Below, one piece after another: positions 22,014 through 32,927 of a DNA stretch of 64,000 nucleotides. A model generated the notes under the pieces. The model was not told where the DNA came from. It searched no databases and saw nothing but the letters and a program-made list of their open reading frames with translations. Source of the stretch: Pseudanabaena mucicola FACHB-723 (GTDB taxonomy: Bacteria; Cyanobacteriota; Cyanobacteriia; Pseudanabaenales; Pseudanabaenaceae); the NCBI RefSeq assembly GCF_014696385.1, contig NZ_JACJQB010000010.1, positions 49,222 through 113,221 of the forward strand, read 5' to 3'. The translations under genes and the position numbers were made by a program. Within the stretch, counting starts at the first letter, position 1; each line of letters starts with the position of its first letter.

Positions 22014-24248
22014 TTACAAAGGCTCTTTTTCGTTTTGCCAGATGGCGCGGATGATTTTAATTTCATCGTAGGTGTATTCTTCGCGGAGATGATCAAAGAG
22101 ATTACGGAGGGAATCGCCACCGACGGTTTCTAGGGCTTCATAAATTACGGTTTGGCGCTCTGGGGCAACAAGGCGATCGCAATTTATGGCATAACCCGAC
22201 TCAACTAACTGCACGAGATGAGTCCATACTGTTGCAGGTTTGAGATTGCGATCGCGAGCAATTTCATCAATATCCATACCGTTTTCATACATTTCTAGGG
22301 TTGCCCGTTGGGTACTTGCCTTCGATATTTTTGATTTTGGCGTGACCGCTTCCCGTTTGACTCTGGCAAAGTTAGACTCATTTTGCTCAGCAGGAGGATA
22401 TTGCTGCTGATGGTCGATAATAATCGCCATAAAATCATCAGCATATTGTTCTAGTTTCTTTTCACCCACACCCGATAGTTTCGCAAAGTCTTTGCGAGTG
22501 GTCGGTTGCTGCTCTGCCATTTGATTGAGAGTGGCATTACTGAAAATCACATAGGGCGGCACTTCCTGTTCATCCGCCAGATTTTTACGCAGTAATCGTA
22601 AGCGCTCAAACAGAATATCCACATCCACGGGTCTATCTGTAACATCGTTGCGATCGGCAACAGTTGAAGCCTCTACACCTCGTTCAATCGGTAACAACAC
22701 ATGGCGCTGATTTCGCATCACTTCCCAACTGCGATCATTGAGTTTAAGAATGCCATAGCCATCGGTTGTTTGGGTCAAAAGTCCTTGATGTACTAACGAT
22801 CGCGCCAGTTGTCGCCATTCATCAAGACTACGGTCTTTGCCAATGCCGTGGGTGGATAGTTGATCGTGATTATGTTGTAAGACCTTTTCTTTGCGAGATC
22901 CTCGCAAAATGTCGATGATATGTCCTGCGCCAAACTTCTCCTTTGTCCTTGCCACGCAGGAAAGAAATTTTTGAGCTTCCACTGTCCAATCTTCCATTGG
23001 TTTTGGGGTCAGACAATTATCGCAATTCGCACAATCACCGTGAAAATGTTCACCAAAATAGCGCAATAAAATTGTGCGGCGACAGGCAATTCCTTCAGCA
23101 TAGTCGACGACTTGGCGAAGTTGCTGCTGGGCAATCCTTTGTTCTGCTTCTAGTGGTTCATTGGTATGGGGATCGACTTTTTGGGCAATTAAATACTTGA
23201 TCGTTTCTAAGTCTCCATAGCCTAAAAACAGAGTGCAATGGGAATCCTCGCCATCACGTCCTGCTCGCCCAGATTCTTGATAGTAGCCTTCAATATTTTT
23301 GGGCAAGTCGTAATGGATCACAAATCGTACATCAGGCTTGTTAATACCCATGCCAAAGGCTACCGTAGCGACCATCACCTGCACATCATCACGAATCCAA
23401 CGGGTTTGATTTTCTTCGCGATCTTTATTGCTCAAGCCCGCATGGTAGGGAATCGCCGCGATGCCATCTTCACGGAGTCGCTCACTAATTTCCATGACCC
23501 TTTTGCGGCTGAGGCAATAGACTATCCCTGAACCTTGCGATCGCTTAATTTGCTGTAAGAGATTGCGATAGGATTCCTCGACACCTTGTTTGGGAATGAC
23601 TTCGTAATAGAGATTGTTGCGATTGAAACTAGCGACATGAATATAGGGGTTTTTCAGTTGCAACTGCTGAGCGATATCTTCACGCACTCGTTCGGTGGCG
23701 GTTGCCGTTAAACCAATCATTGGCACATCGGGATAGAGCTGACGGATACGACTGAGTTGGCGATATTCTGGACGGAAATCATGCCCCCATTCCGAGACAC
23801 AATGGGCTTCATCGATCGCAAATCCTGCAATGCCAATTTTATTTTTGACAATATTTAAAAATTCGAGAAACTGCTCAGCAAATAAGCGTTCTGGGGCAAC
23901 ATAGACTAGTTTAATTGCACCATTTAAAATTGCTTGCGATCGCTGTCTGGTTTCCTCATAGCCCAGCGTACTATTGAGGAAGGTCGCCCCAATTCCATTC
24001 TCTTTGAGTGCCATCACCTGATCCTGCATCAGCGCAATTAAAGGTGAGACGACAATAGTTATTCCTGTTTTGAGTAAAGCTGGCAATTGAAAGCAAATCG
24101 ATTTCCCTCCACCCGTGGGCATGATTGCTAGGGCATCACGCCCCGCCAAGGTCGCCTCAATAATTTCGCGCTGCCCTGCCCGAAAGGATGTATAACCAAA
24201 ATATTGTTTCAGCGCTTGTAAAGAATCACTGTTTGACATATTTGACAT
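22014..24248 (-). CDS. recQ: ATP-dependent DNA helicase RecQ
   Basis: A 744-residue RecQ helicase. N-terminal motor: MPTGGGKSICFQLPAL (Walker A), DEAHCVSEWGHDFRPEYRQL (Walker B/RecQ loop). Motor part 2: VMVATVAFGMGINKPDVRFVIHYDLP, QESGRAGRDG. The zinc-binding CRR...CDNC region and RQC wing follow, then an HRDC domain (about 530-610). A C-terminal extra HTH-like segment (TLEMYENGMDIDEIARDRNLKPATVWTHL) is the usual extension. It unwinds forked and recombination intermediates. It shares a strand with the 24313 gene and follows it by 64 bp across a dispersed repeat. Confidence 0.96.
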   Translation of the reverse strand: MSNMSNSDSLQALKQYFGYTSFRAGQREIIEATLAGRDALAIMPTGGGKSICFQLPALLKTGITIVVSPLIALMQDQVMALKENGIGATFLNSTLGYEETRQRSQAILNGAIKLVYVAPERLFAEQFLEFLNIVKNKIGIAGFAIDEAHCVSEWGHDFRPEYRQLSRIRQLYPDVPMIGLTATATERVREDIAQQLQLKNPYIHVASFNRNNLYYEVIPKQGVEESYRNLLQQIKRSQGSGIVYCLSRKRVMEISERLREDGIAAIPYHAGLSNKDREENQTRWIRDDVQVMVATVAFGMGINKPDVRFVIHYDLPKNIEGYYQESGRAGRDGEDSHCTLFLGYGDLETIKYLIAQKVDPHTNEPLEAEQRIAQQQLRQVVDYAEGIACRRTILLRYFGEHFHGDCANCDNCLTPKPMEDWTVEAQKFLSCVARTKEKFGAGHIIDILRGSRKEKVLQHNHDQLSTHGIGKDRSLDEWRQLARSLVHQGLLTQTTDGYGILKLNDRSWEVMRNQRHVLLPIERGVEASTVADRNDVTDRPVDVDILFERLRLLRKNLADEQEVPPYVIFSNATLNQMAEQQPTTRKDFAKLSGVGEKKLEQYADDFMAIIIDHQQQYPPAEQNESNFARVKREAVTPKSKISKASTQRATLEMYENGMDIDEIARDRNLKPATVWTHLVQLVESGYAINCDRLVAPERQTVIYEALETVGGDSLRNLFDHLREEYTYDEIKIIRAIWQNEKEPL

Positions 24249-24312
24249 AACTGTTTTTTCTTGTTCCCCTCTCCTGCGGGAGAGGGGCTAGGGGAGAGGG
24301 TGGGAGGTAAAT
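24249..24312. repeat. LTPSPSP-type repeat between the 24313 gene and recQ
   Basis: CTCTCCTGCGGGAGAGGGGC and GGGAGAGGGTGGGAGG occupy most of the 64-bp spacer. This is an intergenic copy of the repeat that is translated inside the GH94 and GT4 genes. Confidence 0.7.
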
Positions 24313-25437
24313 CTATTGATCTTCTTCCGTAACTTGTAAGCGAATTGTCCGACCAGAGCGATCATTGCCAATCTGCACCGCAATATTTTGACTGGCAAGG
24401 GAATCAAGTGAATTCAGCAAGTCGAGCAAATTAGGGGTGCTAGCCCCTGCTTCCACATAGAGCTGATCCGCCGCCGTGGCAACCCGCTTCCATGTGCTAT
24501 ATAGTTTGGCGATCGCTTGTTCGAGTTGTGAGGCTTGGCTGACCAGATCGGAGGCGAGTTTTAAGCAACCTAGTCGCAGTGCTTCTTCGAGGGCAAGGTC
24601 GATATTTACCGAGCGATTGGTAATCGCTTGGACTTGACTCGTATTGGTGAGATATTTCGTCAATCTTTGAGCATCAGCCGTTACGAGCTTAATATTGTCT
24701 AGGTCAGAACCATCGGCGATCGCCTGCTTGATCGGCGTTTGATAGGCTTCAGGTAGTTTATCGATTTCACGTACTAGGGGGGCAACATAGCGAGTGGGAA
24801 TTGTGTGGGCAGCAACCTTCTCTTTTAAATCATCGGGAAGATGATCAGAACTCATAGCTGTCCATTCATCAGAGAGTTGCCGAACTTCACGACGGGTAAT
24901 CTTTTCACCATTTCGGGCTGCATCAACAATTAATTGCTGAACTTCCGTTGAAGCTTGAGCGGTTTCTAGAAAGGCACGTTTGCTAAATTGACGGATATCA
25001 TCGGCATCTAGTTGTCCATCCGCCATTAAGGTGTCGGCACTATTGGCAAGTTGAATCCATGAATAGGCTTGAGACTTACTGATTTCGCGCTCCTGTAGCC
25101 ATTTTAAAAATCCTGTGCCGCGTCCTTCACCATTAGCCTTTTCGCGATCGCGAACTGTCCGCAAAATTCTCCCTCGCCAAATATCGGTTTGCAAATCAAA
25201 GCGATCGCAAACTTGCCAAGCTTGATCGACTTCCGCTAAAAATTGCCCCTCGGCTAAACCTTCATCGTTGGGATCAGGTAAAGACAGGGAAAAATCGGTG
25301 AGATCAAGATTGGCTAAGGCTTCATTGGGGATGGCGCTAGATTCGACGGAAATAGATTCGAGTACAGATTCACTTACGGACACAGACAACCCTTGATTTT
25401 TTGATTTTTTTAATTTGGAGACTATTGGCAACATCAA
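24313..25437 (-). CDS. unknown cyanobacterial helical protein
   Basis: A 374-residue protein. A disordered Ser-rich N-terminus leads to a segment (DQAWQVCDRFDLQTDIWRGRILRTVRDREK; GTGFLKWLQEREISKSQAYSWIQLA) that resembles the DNA-associated helical domain of plasmid/ParB-like and DUF3102-like proteins. Residues about 160-330 are helices with coiled-coil character. The C-terminus (QNIAVQIGNDRSGRTIRLQV) is a short beta unit. It precedes recQ on the same strand. A DNA-related role is a guess from neighbourhood and the ParB-like look. Confidence 0.6.
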   Translation of the reverse strand: MMLPIVSKLKKSKNQGLSVSVSESVLESISVESSAIPNEALANLDLTDFSLSLPDPNDEGLAEGQFLAEVDQAWQVCDRFDLQTDIWRGRILRTVRDREKANGEGRGTGFLKWLQEREISKSQAYSWIQLANSADTLMADGQLDADDIRQFSKRAFLETAQASTEVQQLIVDAARNGEKITRREVRQLSDEWTAMSSDHLPDDLKEKVAAHTIPTRYVAPLVREIDKLPEAYQTPIKQAIADGSDLDNIKLVTADAQRLTKYLTNTSQVQAITNRSVNIDLALEEALRLGCLKLASDLVSQASQLEQAIAKLYSTWKRVATAADQLYVEAGASTPNLLDLLNSLDSLASQNIAVQIGNDRSGRTIRLQVTEEDQ

Positions 25438-25452
25438 AGCTGCCCAAACTAT

Positions 25453-25554
25453 ATTACTCCCTTCCCAGTGAAAGATTAGACGTTACGGCGCGAAGCACTG
25501 CAACGTCTAATTCTTGGTTTTTAATGTCTATTTTTAGAATGGGAAGGGAGTAAT
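25453..25554. mobile_element. MITE-like element with 15-bp terminal inverted repeats
   Basis: Perfect 15-bp ends ATTACTCCCTTCCCA (25453-25467) and its complement (25540-25554) enclose an inner hairpin (25475-25484 with 25502-25511). There is no ORF. A second copy starts at 40090, related cores are at 21955 and 39541. Size (102 bp) and structure are those of a miniature inverted-repeat element. Confidence 0.75.
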
Positions 25555-25761
25555 CCTATTAATTGGTATAAGATGTTAGCGCGAATAAATACCGTAGATC
25601 TAGCTCCTCTGCTTAACTAAGTCATAGAAATAGGTATAGTTTCGCCTACAATTCACTACTTTCTCGATCTTTTTGCAGTTTAATATGTTTTGTGGGCTAA
25701 GAACATTAGCAAAACCTATTAAACTGCGGAATTGCTAAACATATTGGACAGCCCCCAATCT

Positions 25762-28700
25762 ATGATTTTCAGCCATAAATTCTTGCGATCGCGTAGCATC
25801 CCTCTGCAATGGTTGATGTTGCTGGCGTTTGTGGTGCAAATTTTTGGGGCAGTTGCCGTGGTGGGCTATTTGTCCTATCGCAGTGGTCAGGATTCGGTCA
25901 ATCGCTTAGCAAGTCGCCTGCAAACAGAGATCAGTAACCGTGTCACGGAGAAAACCACCAACTATCTGCAATCCCTTGATCAAGTCAATAAAAACAATAT
26001 CAGCGCTTTACGCCGCAAAGTTTGGAGTTTTGATGACTTCTCTAGCCAAGAGCGACAGGCTTGGGAGCAGATACAGCTATATTCGCTATCGCCGATTACC
26101 ATTATTGGGTTTGGCACAGCAACAGGGGGACATCGTGCTGTTGAACAGCTCAAAGATGGTACATTTAGTATTCGGGCAGCCCCCAATGGTGGCGGCTTGT
26201 ATCAAACCTTTACGACTAACCCTGACGGCTCACCCGCAGAGGTAACGACTACCACCGTTAAATTCGACTCCCGTCAGCGTCCTTGGTTTCAAGTGGCAGT
26301 CAAAGCAAAAAAAGCCGCTTGGACAAAGGTTTATCCGCATATTTACACAGGTGAGCTATTAGTCGCCCTTGCTGAGCCAATTTACGATCTGGGAACGCAA
26401 CAGCTACTAGGCGTGACCTTTAGCATCAAAACCCTTGAGGAAATCAGTCGGTTTGTGCGCGGCATTGACATGAAAACTGGGGCAGTTTTTGTGATGGATG
26501 CGGATCAAACCTTGGTGGCGACCTCCTCCACGCTCCAGAAACCCTATCAAACTTCGCCAGAATCGCCAAATCAAAGATTATTAAAAGCTTTTGATAGTGA
26601 GAGTCCCCAAATAAGTGGTGCAGCTAAATATTTACGCGATCGCAATATTACTGCGGCTAATATTCAGCAACCGCAACAATTTGAGATGGAAATCAATGGT
26701 GATCGACAGCTTGTCCAAGCTGCACCAATTCGTGATCGCAATGGGCTGGAATGGCTAATTGTCGTGGTGATTCCTGAGTCAGATTTTATTGGCGAACTCC
26801 AATCTAATCAAACCTTAACGATTTTATTGTGTGTCATCACTTTGCTGATCTCCGCAGGCATTAGTGTGCTGACGACCCATTGGATTAGTAAACCAATTTT
26901 GCGATTAAGTCGGGCAAGTAAAGCGATTTCTGAGGAGGATTGGCAAACGGTTGGCGCATTAACACAGCAGTCTGGGGCAATTACAGAAATAAATTCTCTT
27001 GCGATCGCCTTTAATCAGATGTCGGTCAGAATCCACCAACATCTAGAGCAACAATCGACAGAAATCCAAGATCAAGCCTACTGGCTCAACACAATGCTAG
27101 AGGCAATCCAAGATCCAATTTATATGAAGGACGGGGAAGGTCGTTACTTAATTGCCAATCAACAGGGACTAGCCCTATTCGAGATGTCCGATGATTATCG
27201 AGGTAAGACCGACGCGGATTTAGCCCAAAATAACCTGTTTTACCATGATGCTCTGCTGTACTGCGCCGAGAGTGACGAGCTAGTGTGGCAAAAAAGTGTA
27301 GTGGTTAATGGAGAAGAGCGAATTCCGCAACGGGATGGTTCGGAACGTATTTGTGATGTCACGAAAGTCCCTCTTTTTAATGAAGATGGCAGCCGCAAAG
27401 GTTTAGTCATTTATGGCAAAGATATTAGCGATCGCAAACGTGCAGAAATAGCCCTTGCCGAAGAAAGTTTTCGCCGTAAAACTCTCTTTGACACTTCTAT
27501 TGATGGCATTGTTATATTAGATCAAGAATGGAATATCATTGATGCTAATGCTAGTTTTGCGGAGATGCTGGGCTATTCCTTGACAGAAATTATCCATCTT
27601 AATGTGATTGATTTTGATGTAAATTGGCAGCAAAAAGAAGCGTTAGATCGTCAGTTTATCGCTCAAGCCCCATCGATCAATCTATTTGAAACCCGCCACC
27701 GTCGCAAGGATGGGAGCATCTATGAGGTGGAAATTAGTGCAAACTCAGTAGATTGGGGTGGGCAGATAGTTAAATTCTGTATTTGCCGAGATATTTGCGA
27801 TCGCAAACGTCTCGAACAAGAACTGCTGCATAGTCGCGATCTCCGCGAACTAATTTTTAATGAATCTAGTGATGCGCTGTTTTTAGTCGATAATGAAAGC
27901 CTCCTAATCCTAGATTGCAATCAACAGGCTGTCCAACTTTTTGAAGTTGATAGTAAAGCCGATTTGATCGGTACTAATGGTCAAATTTTGCAAAAGCAAG
28001 CATTTACTCCCGAACAACTTGAGAAGATTCTCCAAGAAATTAATCAAAAAGGATTTTGCAATTTGGAAGTGGAATATGTTACCCGTAAGGGAAAAGAATT
28101 CTGGGGAGATCTGTCTGGTAAACCAATTACCTTTGGCTCTGAAAAATTACAAATCGTGCGTGTCGTCGATATCAGTGTCCGTAAACAGGCAGAAGCCGCT
28201 CTATTTGCTGCCAAAGTCGCCGCAGAAGAGGCAACTAAGGCTAAAAGTGCTTTTCTCGCGAGCATGAGTCATGAAATTCGTACCCCAATGAATGGCGTAA
28301 TTGGGATGACGCAGCTTTTAGAAATGACCGAACTTGATAAAGAACAGGCAGATTTTGTCAAAACCATTAGAGATAGTGGAGAATGCCTCTTGACGATTAT
28401 CAATGACATCCTTGATTTTTCTAAGATCGAATCAGGAATGCTAGAAATAGAATCTCAAGATTTTATTCTAGAAGAGTTGATCTCAGGGGTTTGTAAGTTA
28501 CTAGAAAATCAAGCGAGCGCTAGAAATGTAGGACTGACCTATGAGATTGCACCGACAGTCCCTAGCAATATAATTACTGATCCCACCAGATTAAGGCAGA
28601 TCCTACTAAATCTCATTGGTAATGCTGTCAAATTCACCCATAATGGGCGCGTTTCTATGGCTATCACTGGCAATCTTTTACCCAGTGTTGGTCAAGAGTC

Positions 28701-29436
28701 TCATCAATATCAGCTCATGTTTGCCATCACCGATACGGGCATTGGTATTCATGGCGATCGCATTGATTTACTGTTTCAACCCTTTACTCAAGCCGATAAT
28801 TCGATTAGTCGCCAATATGGCGGCACTGGGCTGGGTTTGGCAATCAGTAAGCGGTTAGTCAACTTGATGGGCGGGACAATTTGGGTGGAAAGTCTTGGCA
28901 ATATCGGCGGACACCCTCCCCTAGGTTGGAAATTATCATCGTCTGCTCAAACTACCCAGCAAGGTTCTATTTTCTACTTTACGATTACGACAACCCTCAG
29001 TAATGATACTTTGCGATCGCAATTGCCTTTATATGCTCAATCTTCTAAAAGCTTGATTAATGCCCAGATGGCAATAAAATTCCCTCTGCGAATTTTATTA
29101 GTCGAAGATAATTCCGTTAATCAAATGATTGCGAAACTTATCCTCAAACGTCTTGGTTATCAAATCTCTGTTGCTAATAATGGATTAGAAGCATTACAAG
29201 CTATGCAGAACTACCCCTATGATTTGATCTTGATGGATGTGCAAATGCCCAGCATGGATGGATTGACGGCAACCAGAATGATTCGCAAAAAGCTCAAAAG
29301 TAATGTCCGAATTATTGCCATGACTGCCAATGCTATGCCCGAAGATCGTCAAGCTTGCTTAGATGCGGGTATGGATGATTACATTAGCAAGCCCATTGAT
29401 ATCCAAGACCTCGCAAGGTTAATTACTAATTCCTAA
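25762..29436 (+). CDS. hybrid sensor histidine kinase (Cache-HAMP-PAS-PAS-PAS-HisKA-HATPase-REC)
   Basis: A 1224-residue membrane kinase. TM1 is at about residues 10-35, followed by a large extracytoplasmic double-Cache-like sensor (about 36-345), and TM2 at about 350-372. A HAMP linker and three PAS domains (about 440-810, each with the NxxGYSxxE/DITDRK-style motifs) follow. The HisKA box is [11 protein letters not shown] at about residue 836. The ATPase has [16 protein letters not shown] and [11 protein letters not shown]-terminal receiver ([19 protein letters not shown]) completes it. ATG 25762 is preferred over TTG 25732. The signal is unknown; it stands alone. Confidence 0.93.
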   Translation: MIFSHKFLRSRSIPLQWLMLLAFVVQIFGAVAVVGYLSYRSGQDSVNRLASRLQTEISNRVTEKTTNYLQSLDQVNKNNISALRRKVWSFDDFSSQERQAWEQIQLYSLSPITIIGFGTATGGHRAVEQLKDGTFSIRAAPNGGGLYQTFTTNPDGSPAEVTTTTVKFDSRQRPWFQVAVKAKKAAWTKVYPHIYTGELLVALAEPIYDLGTQQLLGVTFSIKTLEEISRFVRGIDMKTGAVFVMDADQTLVATSSTLQKPYQTSPESPNQRLLKAFDSESPQISGAAKYLRDRNITAANIQQPQQFEMEINGDRQLVQAAPIRDRNGLEWLIVVVIPESDFIGELQSNQTLTILLCVITLLISAGISVLTTHWISKPILRLSRASKAISEEDWQTVGALTQQSGAITEINSLAIAFNQMSVRIHQHLEQQSTEIQDQAYWLNTMLEAIQDPIYMKDGEGRYLIANQQGLALFEMSDDYRGKTDADLAQNNLFYHDALLYCAESDELVWQKSVVVNGEERIPQRDGSERICDVTKVPLFNEDGSRKGLVIYGKDISDRKRAEIALAEESFRRKTLFDTSIDGIVILDQEWNIIDANASFAEMLGYSLTEIIHLNVIDFDVNWQQKEALDRQFIAQAPSINLFETRHRRKDGSIYEVEISANSVDWGGQIVKFCICRDICDRKRLEQELLHSRDLRELIFNESSDALFLVDNESLLILDCNQQAVQLFEVDSKADLIGTNGQILQKQAFTPEQLEKILQEINQKGFCNLEVEYVTRKGKEFWGDLSGKPITFGSEKLQIVRVVDISVRKQAEAALFAAKVAAEEATKAKSAFLASMSHEIRTPMNGVIGMTQLLEMTELDKEQADFVKTIRDSGECLLTIINDILDFSKIESGMLEIESQDFILEELISGVCKLLENQASARNVGLTYEIAPTVPSNIITDPTRLRQILLNLIGNAVKFTHNGRVSMAITGNLLPSVGQESHQYQLMFAITDTGIGIHGDRIDLLFQPFTQADNSISRQYGGTGLGLAISKRLVNLMGGTIWVESLGNIGGHPPLGWKLSSSAQTTQQGSIFYFTITTTLSNDTLRSQLPLYAQSSKSLINAQMAIKFPLRILLVEDNSVNQMIAKLILKRLGYQISVANNGLEALQAMQNYPYDLILMDVQMPSMDGLTATRMIRKKLKSNVRIIAMTANAMPEDRQACLDAGMDDYISKPIDIQDLARLITNS

Positions 29437-29716
29437 TTATTGAAAACCCAGAAGAGTGAGTCGCTCGCTGCTATAGCAGTACAAAGTTGGCTAGGTAAAC
29501 TTTTTGTAGATCTTGCTAGTTGCATAATTGCTTAGCAGCAACTAAGAAATGACTATGCCATCTCTTAATTGCTGCTAAGTAGCTAAAATTAGAGAATAGG
29601 TGATTTATGGACTTAATGGCTCTGATCAAGACCCCGATAATCTTTTATTAATATTGATGGTCTATGATGGGATTTTTGAATAATTTCAAGGCTTTATAAA
29701 GAGTTGCCAATAAAGA
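29437..29716. repeat. 280-bp gap with a long hairpin
   Basis: Arms 29531-29547 and 29563-29579 (CTTAGCAGCAACTAAGA and its complement, one mismatch) form a 17-bp stem without a T run. It may end transcription of the kinase gene. No ORF is seen. Confidence 0.5.
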
Positions 29717-32149
29717 ATGCGATCGCTTGCACCGCTTATCAAAACTTGTTTACTAGATCTAGGGATCAAAGTAAATGTCACCGTTAGGAAAAAGCATGAT
29801 GAACTACACATCCTGTTGGAATCCACCTATTTTGGCGATCGCAAAATCCTCTTAGAGGGGCTGACTCAATGCTGCCATGCCTATGATATCAACGGTTTTC
29901 GGATCGCTCGCATTTATGCTTTTTGGTTCGGGCAACCATTGCCACAATGGATTGAGACAATTGATCTCACCCATACTTATTCCGATAATCATTACATTGA
30001 CTCGGACAGTGAAGATGATGAGTTATCAAGTTCGGCACAACCACAATTTATTGAAGATGCCCCCCAACCTGTCGAAACTAATTCACCACAAAAGCCTGAA
30101 ATAATTTGTGACCGATTTATTGTCTGTGGCTTAGGGAGTTTAGGACAAAACTCGGTATTTAATCTCAAGAAATTTGCCTATCGAGAATATGCCGTTAAAA
30201 TTTGTGCGATCGATAAAGTCCAGCCTGAAATTATGGAATTTGATAATTTTACGGACTTGCTCGACCAAGAACTAATTTTAGGAGACTGTCGGCGTACAGA
30301 GACTTTGCTGAGGGCAGGGATCGATAACTGTAGGGCAATTTTGCTAGTCACAAGCAATGAAAATGTGAATATTGAAACTGCGATCGCAGCCCGTCGCCTT
30401 AACCCAAATGTGCATATTGTGGTGCGATCCTCGCGCAAAAATCTCAATCAATTACTCAAGGATCAATTGGGTAACTTCGTTGCCCTCGATCCTGTCGATC
30501 TGCCCGTAGCATCCTTTGCCGTCGCAGGTTTGGGCGCAGGGACTTTAGGACTATTTCAATTAGGCGATCGCAAATTACGGGTCGTCGAAACCGAAGTGCA
30601 AGCAGATAGCTATCGATTTTTACGCACCCCCGCATATCTGTTGCATCGCAAAAATTCAAGACTATTAAGTATTGATCGTGGCGATAGCGATCGCCTCTTT
30701 TTTCAATGGCAACCCGATACACTGTTGCAAGTTGGGGACAAAATCACCTTTATTGAATATGTTGAGTCCGATGTGACTACAACTAGTCGCCAATATGGAC
30801 TAGAGCCAGCATCGCAAGTCGGTAAATTCTCAACTTTCCCCAAAATCAATCACGCCATACATAAGCTCACAGGCTTAGTTTTCTGGAAATCTCAATGGCA
30901 AAGGCTGTGGACATGGTTGCAGGCAGTGCGATCGCGGATGCTCGTGTTGTGGGGAATGCTTGCCGCCACATTTTTGACCAGTATCAGTTCCGTAGTTTTG
31001 TATTTGAATGTGCCAAATATTTCATGGCAAAAGGCGATCTCCACCAGCATGGTTTTGCTATTGGGGGGATATGGCGATGTATTTGGAGGCTTACAAGAAG
31101 ACCAAGTGCCAGCTTGGGTCACTGTATTTTGTCTTTCCCTGACATTACTGAGTTTTGTCTTTGTATTGGGAGTCCTCGGCATTATCGCCGATAGTATCCT
31201 CAGTTCTAAGTTTGAATTTTTTAAGCGATCACAACCATTGCCCACCCGTGACCATATTGTTTTGATTGGCTTTGGCAGACTTGGACAGAGAATCGCCGAT
31301 CTCCTATTCAAATTAAAACTTCCATTCATAATTGTCAGTGAAACCCCTCACGATTGTGATCTTGCCGACAAAGTACCTTGGCTGACGGGCAATATTACCG
31401 AAGAGCTAGCCAAGGCAAATCTTGCTAGAGCCAAAAGTGTTCTTTCGGTAACTGATGATCAAATGCTCAATTTGGAAGCATCACTGCTCGCCCGTGATGC
31501 CGCCAAGAAAGTTAACCGTGAGATTAATCTGGCAATTCGCACCTACGATCTCTATTTCAGTGAAAATCTCGCGGAGCTATTACCCAATTCACAATCACTA
31601 TGCGTGTATGCGCTCTCGGCAGAAGCTTTTGCGGGTGCAGCATTCGGTGAAAATATGTTGAGTTTATTTAGGCTCAATAATAAGACTGTACTCGTTGCGG
31701 AGTATGTGATTTCGGCAAATGATACCCTCGTTGGTAAAAATCTGTCGCAGATTGCCTATGGCTATACAGTTGTGCCTGTGTATCTGAAAACGGAATATCC
31801 TAAAGCCGATGGACATAGTGAGTTTTATATGCCCTCCGATGATGAAGTAATGAAAGTGGGCGATCGTTTGACCATTTTGGCTTCGATTTCGGGACTGCGG
31901 CGGATTGAATTAGGCAACCTCCATGCACCGAGACGCTGGCAACTACGCGCCAAGCCGCCGCTGAACTCTAGTGTGTTACTCGATGCGGGTAACAAGCTCA
32001 AAAACATCTCAGGTTGCGACTTAGAACTGGCACGGCGGTTTATGCAAAGTCTCCCTGCGGCGATTGAATTACCAATGTATGACACCCAAGCCTATCGCCT
32101 TGGACAAGAACTGATGCGACTCTTGCCGATTAAGATCTATCCACTATAG
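29717..32149 (+). CDS. potassium channel family protein with two RCK/TrkA-N modules
   Basis: An 810-residue protein. RCK module 1 (about 132-350) starts CGLGSLGQNSVFNL. A two-helix channel unit follows: TM1 about 405-430 (LVLWGMLAATFLTSISSVVLYL), a pore segment with GGYGD at about 449, and TM2 about 466-492. RCK module 2 (about 508-640) starts LIGFGRLGQRIADLLF, and a TrkA-C-like ligand domain follows. GYGD is the core of the K+ selectivity filter TVGYGD. The 130-residue N-terminus is unique. It probably gates K+ flux by nucleotides or Ca2+. The arrangement of RCK both before and after the pore is unusual. Confidence 0.85.
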   Translation: MRSLAPLIKTCLLDLGIKVNVTVRKKHDELHILLESTYFGDRKILLEGLTQCCHAYDINGFRIARIYAFWFGQPLPQWIETIDLTHTYSDNHYIDSDSEDDELSSSAQPQFIEDAPQPVETNSPQKPEIICDRFIVCGLGSLGQNSVFNLKKFAYREYAVKICAIDKVQPEIMEFDNFTDLLDQELILGDCRRTETLLRAGIDNCRAILLVTSNENVNIETAIAARRLNPNVHIVVRSSRKNLNQLLKDQLGNFVALDPVDLPVASFAVAGLGAGTLGLFQLGDRKLRVVETEVQADSYRFLRTPAYLLHRKNSRLLSIDRGDSDRLFFQWQPDTLLQVGDKITFIEYVESDVTTTSRQYGLEPASQVGKFSTFPKINHAIHKLTGLVFWKSQWQRLWTWLQAVRSRMLVLWGMLAATFLTSISSVVLYLNVPNISWQKAISTSMVLLLGGYGDVFGGLQEDQVPAWVTVFCLSLTLLSFVFVLGVLGIIADSILSSKFEFFKRSQPLPTRDHIVLIGFGRLGQRIADLLFKLKLPFIIVSETPHDCDLADKVPWLTGNITEELAKANLARAKSVLSVTDDQMLNLEASLLARDAAKKVNREINLAIRTYDLYFSENLAELLPNSQSLCVYALSAEAFAGAAFGENMLSLFRLNNKTVLVAEYVISANDTLVGKNLSQIAYGYTVVPVYLKTEYPKADGHSEFYMPSDDEVMKVGDRLTILASISGLRRIELGNLHAPRRWQLRAKPPLNSSVLLDAGNKLKNISGCDLELARRFMQSLPAAIELPMYDTQAYRLGQELMRLLPIKIYPL

Positions 32150-32261
32150 GATTAGCTACAGGTTTTAACTAGCTGCCGCCCCAATAACCTGTGAGGTATC
32201 CATGCTTCCATTCCCAAATAAGCTGACAATATTGACCAATCAATTCCCAATTCACGTGGCG

Positions 32262-32927
32262 ATGCATATTCCCGATGGCTATTTGAGTGCGCCCGTGAGC
32301 CTAATTACAGGTGCGATCGCAATTTTGCTGATTGCCCTATCCCTTAACCGTGTGCAATCCCAATATAAAGAAAGAACTGTTCCCTTAATGGGTGTTTGCG
32401 CCGCCTTCATTTTCGCAGCTCAGATGATTAACTTTCCAATCTTAGGGGGAACTTCTGGACATCTAATGGGTGGCACATTGGCGGGGATTTTGTTGGGGCC
32501 ATGGGCAGGTTCGCTGGTGATGGCAGTTGTATTTATCGTACAGACGGTCATGTTTCAAGATGGCGGACTCACGGCTTTGGGGGCAAATATTACAATCATG
32601 GGCTTAATGGGAACTTTTGGTGGCTATTATCTCTATAGGTTTTTACGTTTTCTCTTCGGGCGGAATACTTGGCAAGGTATGAGCATTGGGACTGCGGTCG
32701 CCGCATGGACAAGCGTAGTTGTGGCAGCAGCAGTTTGCGCAGCGCTATTGGCAGTATCAGACACGGTTCCTTTGGCTTTGGGCTTAACGGCAATGTTGTC
32801 GTGGCATTTGATGATCGGCATTGGTGAAGCTCTAATTACCCTTGCGGTGGTTAGTTTTATCTGGCGCACCCGTCCTGACATGATTTTTGATGCCCCCCCT
32901 TTTGCGATCGCACCAACCGATTCGTAA
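32262..32927 (+). CDS. cbiM: ECF cobalt/nickel transporter substrate-specific subunit CbiM
   Basis: A 221-residue integral membrane S-component. The correct start is ATG 32262, giving MHIPDGYLSAP. The free N-terminal Met-His-Ile is the metal-binding site in the family, so longer starts (e.g. 32202) would abolish it. Other signatures are AAQMINFPILGGTSGHLMGGTLAGILLGPW and GANITIMG. Five or more membrane helices are visible. It is first in the cbiM-PDGLE-cbiQ-cbiO set. Cobalt or nickel cannot be separated by sequence here. Confidence 0.93.
   Translation: MHIPDGYLSAPVSLITGAIAILLIALSLNRVQSQYKERTVPLMGVCAAFIFAAQMINFPILGGTSGHLMGGTLAGILLGPWAGSLVMAVVFIVQTVMFQDGGLTALGANITIMGLMGTFGGYYLYRFLRFLFGRNTWQGMSIGTAVAAWTSVVVAAAVCAALLAVSDTVPLALGLTAMLSWHLMIGIGEALITLAVVSFIWRTRPDMIFDAPPFAIAPTDS

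Noticed and set aside
32150..32261. Cobalamin riboswitch before cbiM
   Set aside because: The gap is only about 110 bp and lacks the B12-box.
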